A DNA stretch of 33,391 bases, from positions 1-33,391 of the forward strand of contig CAJVYS010000026.1 in assembly GCA_913009875.1 (NCBI GenBank), in the 5' to 3' direction. This document shows, in pieces, positions 33,332-33,391 of this stretch. The notes beneath the pieces are model-generated. The model was given only the letters and a program-made list of their open reading frames with translations, searched no databases and was not told where the DNA came from. Position numbers and translations under genes: made by a program. The stretch's first letter is position 1; each line of letters opens with the position of its first letter. The stretch comes from an uncultured Gammaproteobacteria bacterium (GTDB lineage Bacteria > Pseudomonadota > Gammaproteobacteria > SZUA-152).

Positions 33332-33391
33332 TCATTCCTCGGCAACACACTCAAACAGCAGATCCGCCACCCCATGCCCAAGCCGCTGCCC
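33332..33391 (-). CDS. Possible 3' end of a gene entering from the right
   Basis: On the minus strand an open frame enters from the window edge and ends GQRLGHGVADLLFECVAEE with a TGA at 33332-33334. The composition is protein-like, but 19 residues are too few to name it, and chance cannot be excluded. Confidence 0.35.
   Translation of the reverse strand, partial: GQRLGHGVADLLFECVAEE

Overview
The window reads as the chromosome of a GC-rich gammaproteobacterium. RsmE, AceE, ArgG, endonuclease III and PriA all have gammaproteobacterial lengths and motifs. The pyruvate dehydrogenase operon has a one-lipoyl E2 and an E3 that carries its own lipoyl domain. A free-living, possibly sulfur-oxidising (Chromatiales-like) relative fits, but that assignment is inference. 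No rRNA, tRNA or CRISPR array was seen.

Layout. 1-1795: structured intergenic DNA around rsmE. 1796-7672: aceE-aceF-lpd, the complete pyruvate dehydrogenase complex, read rightward. 8076-11889: argG, then a PAS-GGDEF-EAL c-di-GMP protein. 12092-13158 (minus): a DUF1841 gene translationally coupled to nth. 13159-13884: a long gene-free stretch with a cluster of DnaA-box matches. 13885-17454: a putative lipoprotein with a terminator, then priA. 17743-19196: an intact ISL3-family insertion sequence sitting a few codons into a gene with a strong ribosome binding site. 19307-25990 (minus): a nonulosonic-acid (sialic/legionaminic-type) cluster, neuC-neuB-neuD-neuA, a CBS/nucleotidyltransferase and a glycosyltransferase. 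It would make a CMP-activated sugar for surface or flagellar decoration. 26306-30694 (plus): hyfE-hyfF-hyfG-hyfI-like genes of a complex-I/energy-converting-hydrogenase-type membrane complex. The large subunit lacks all four Ni-Fe cysteines while the small subunit keeps its cluster cysteines, so this is probably an 'Ehr'-type non-hydrogenase complex. The expected hyfB- and hyfC-like membrane subunits are not beside it. 30985-31575 (minus): an A+T-rich orphan gene with a HEPN-like R-x4-H motif. 31681-33206: a second insertion sequence (IS701/DDE-like) with a damaged transposase 5' end.

The most distinctive feature is the non-coding DNA. Nearly every gap between operons holds long palindromes of at least four families. 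Several are nested, with one family inserted in the loop of another, and at the right end an insertion sequence lies at the centre of two successive palindrome shells. The repeats lie between genes of an operon (aceE/aceF, neuB/neuD, neuA/ptmE-like, hyfG/hyfI) and one supplies the stop codon of neuA.

The best leads for something new are the cysteine-less Hyf/Ehr complex with missing partners, the HEPN-like gene inside the nested palindromes, and the Russian-doll palindromes themselves.
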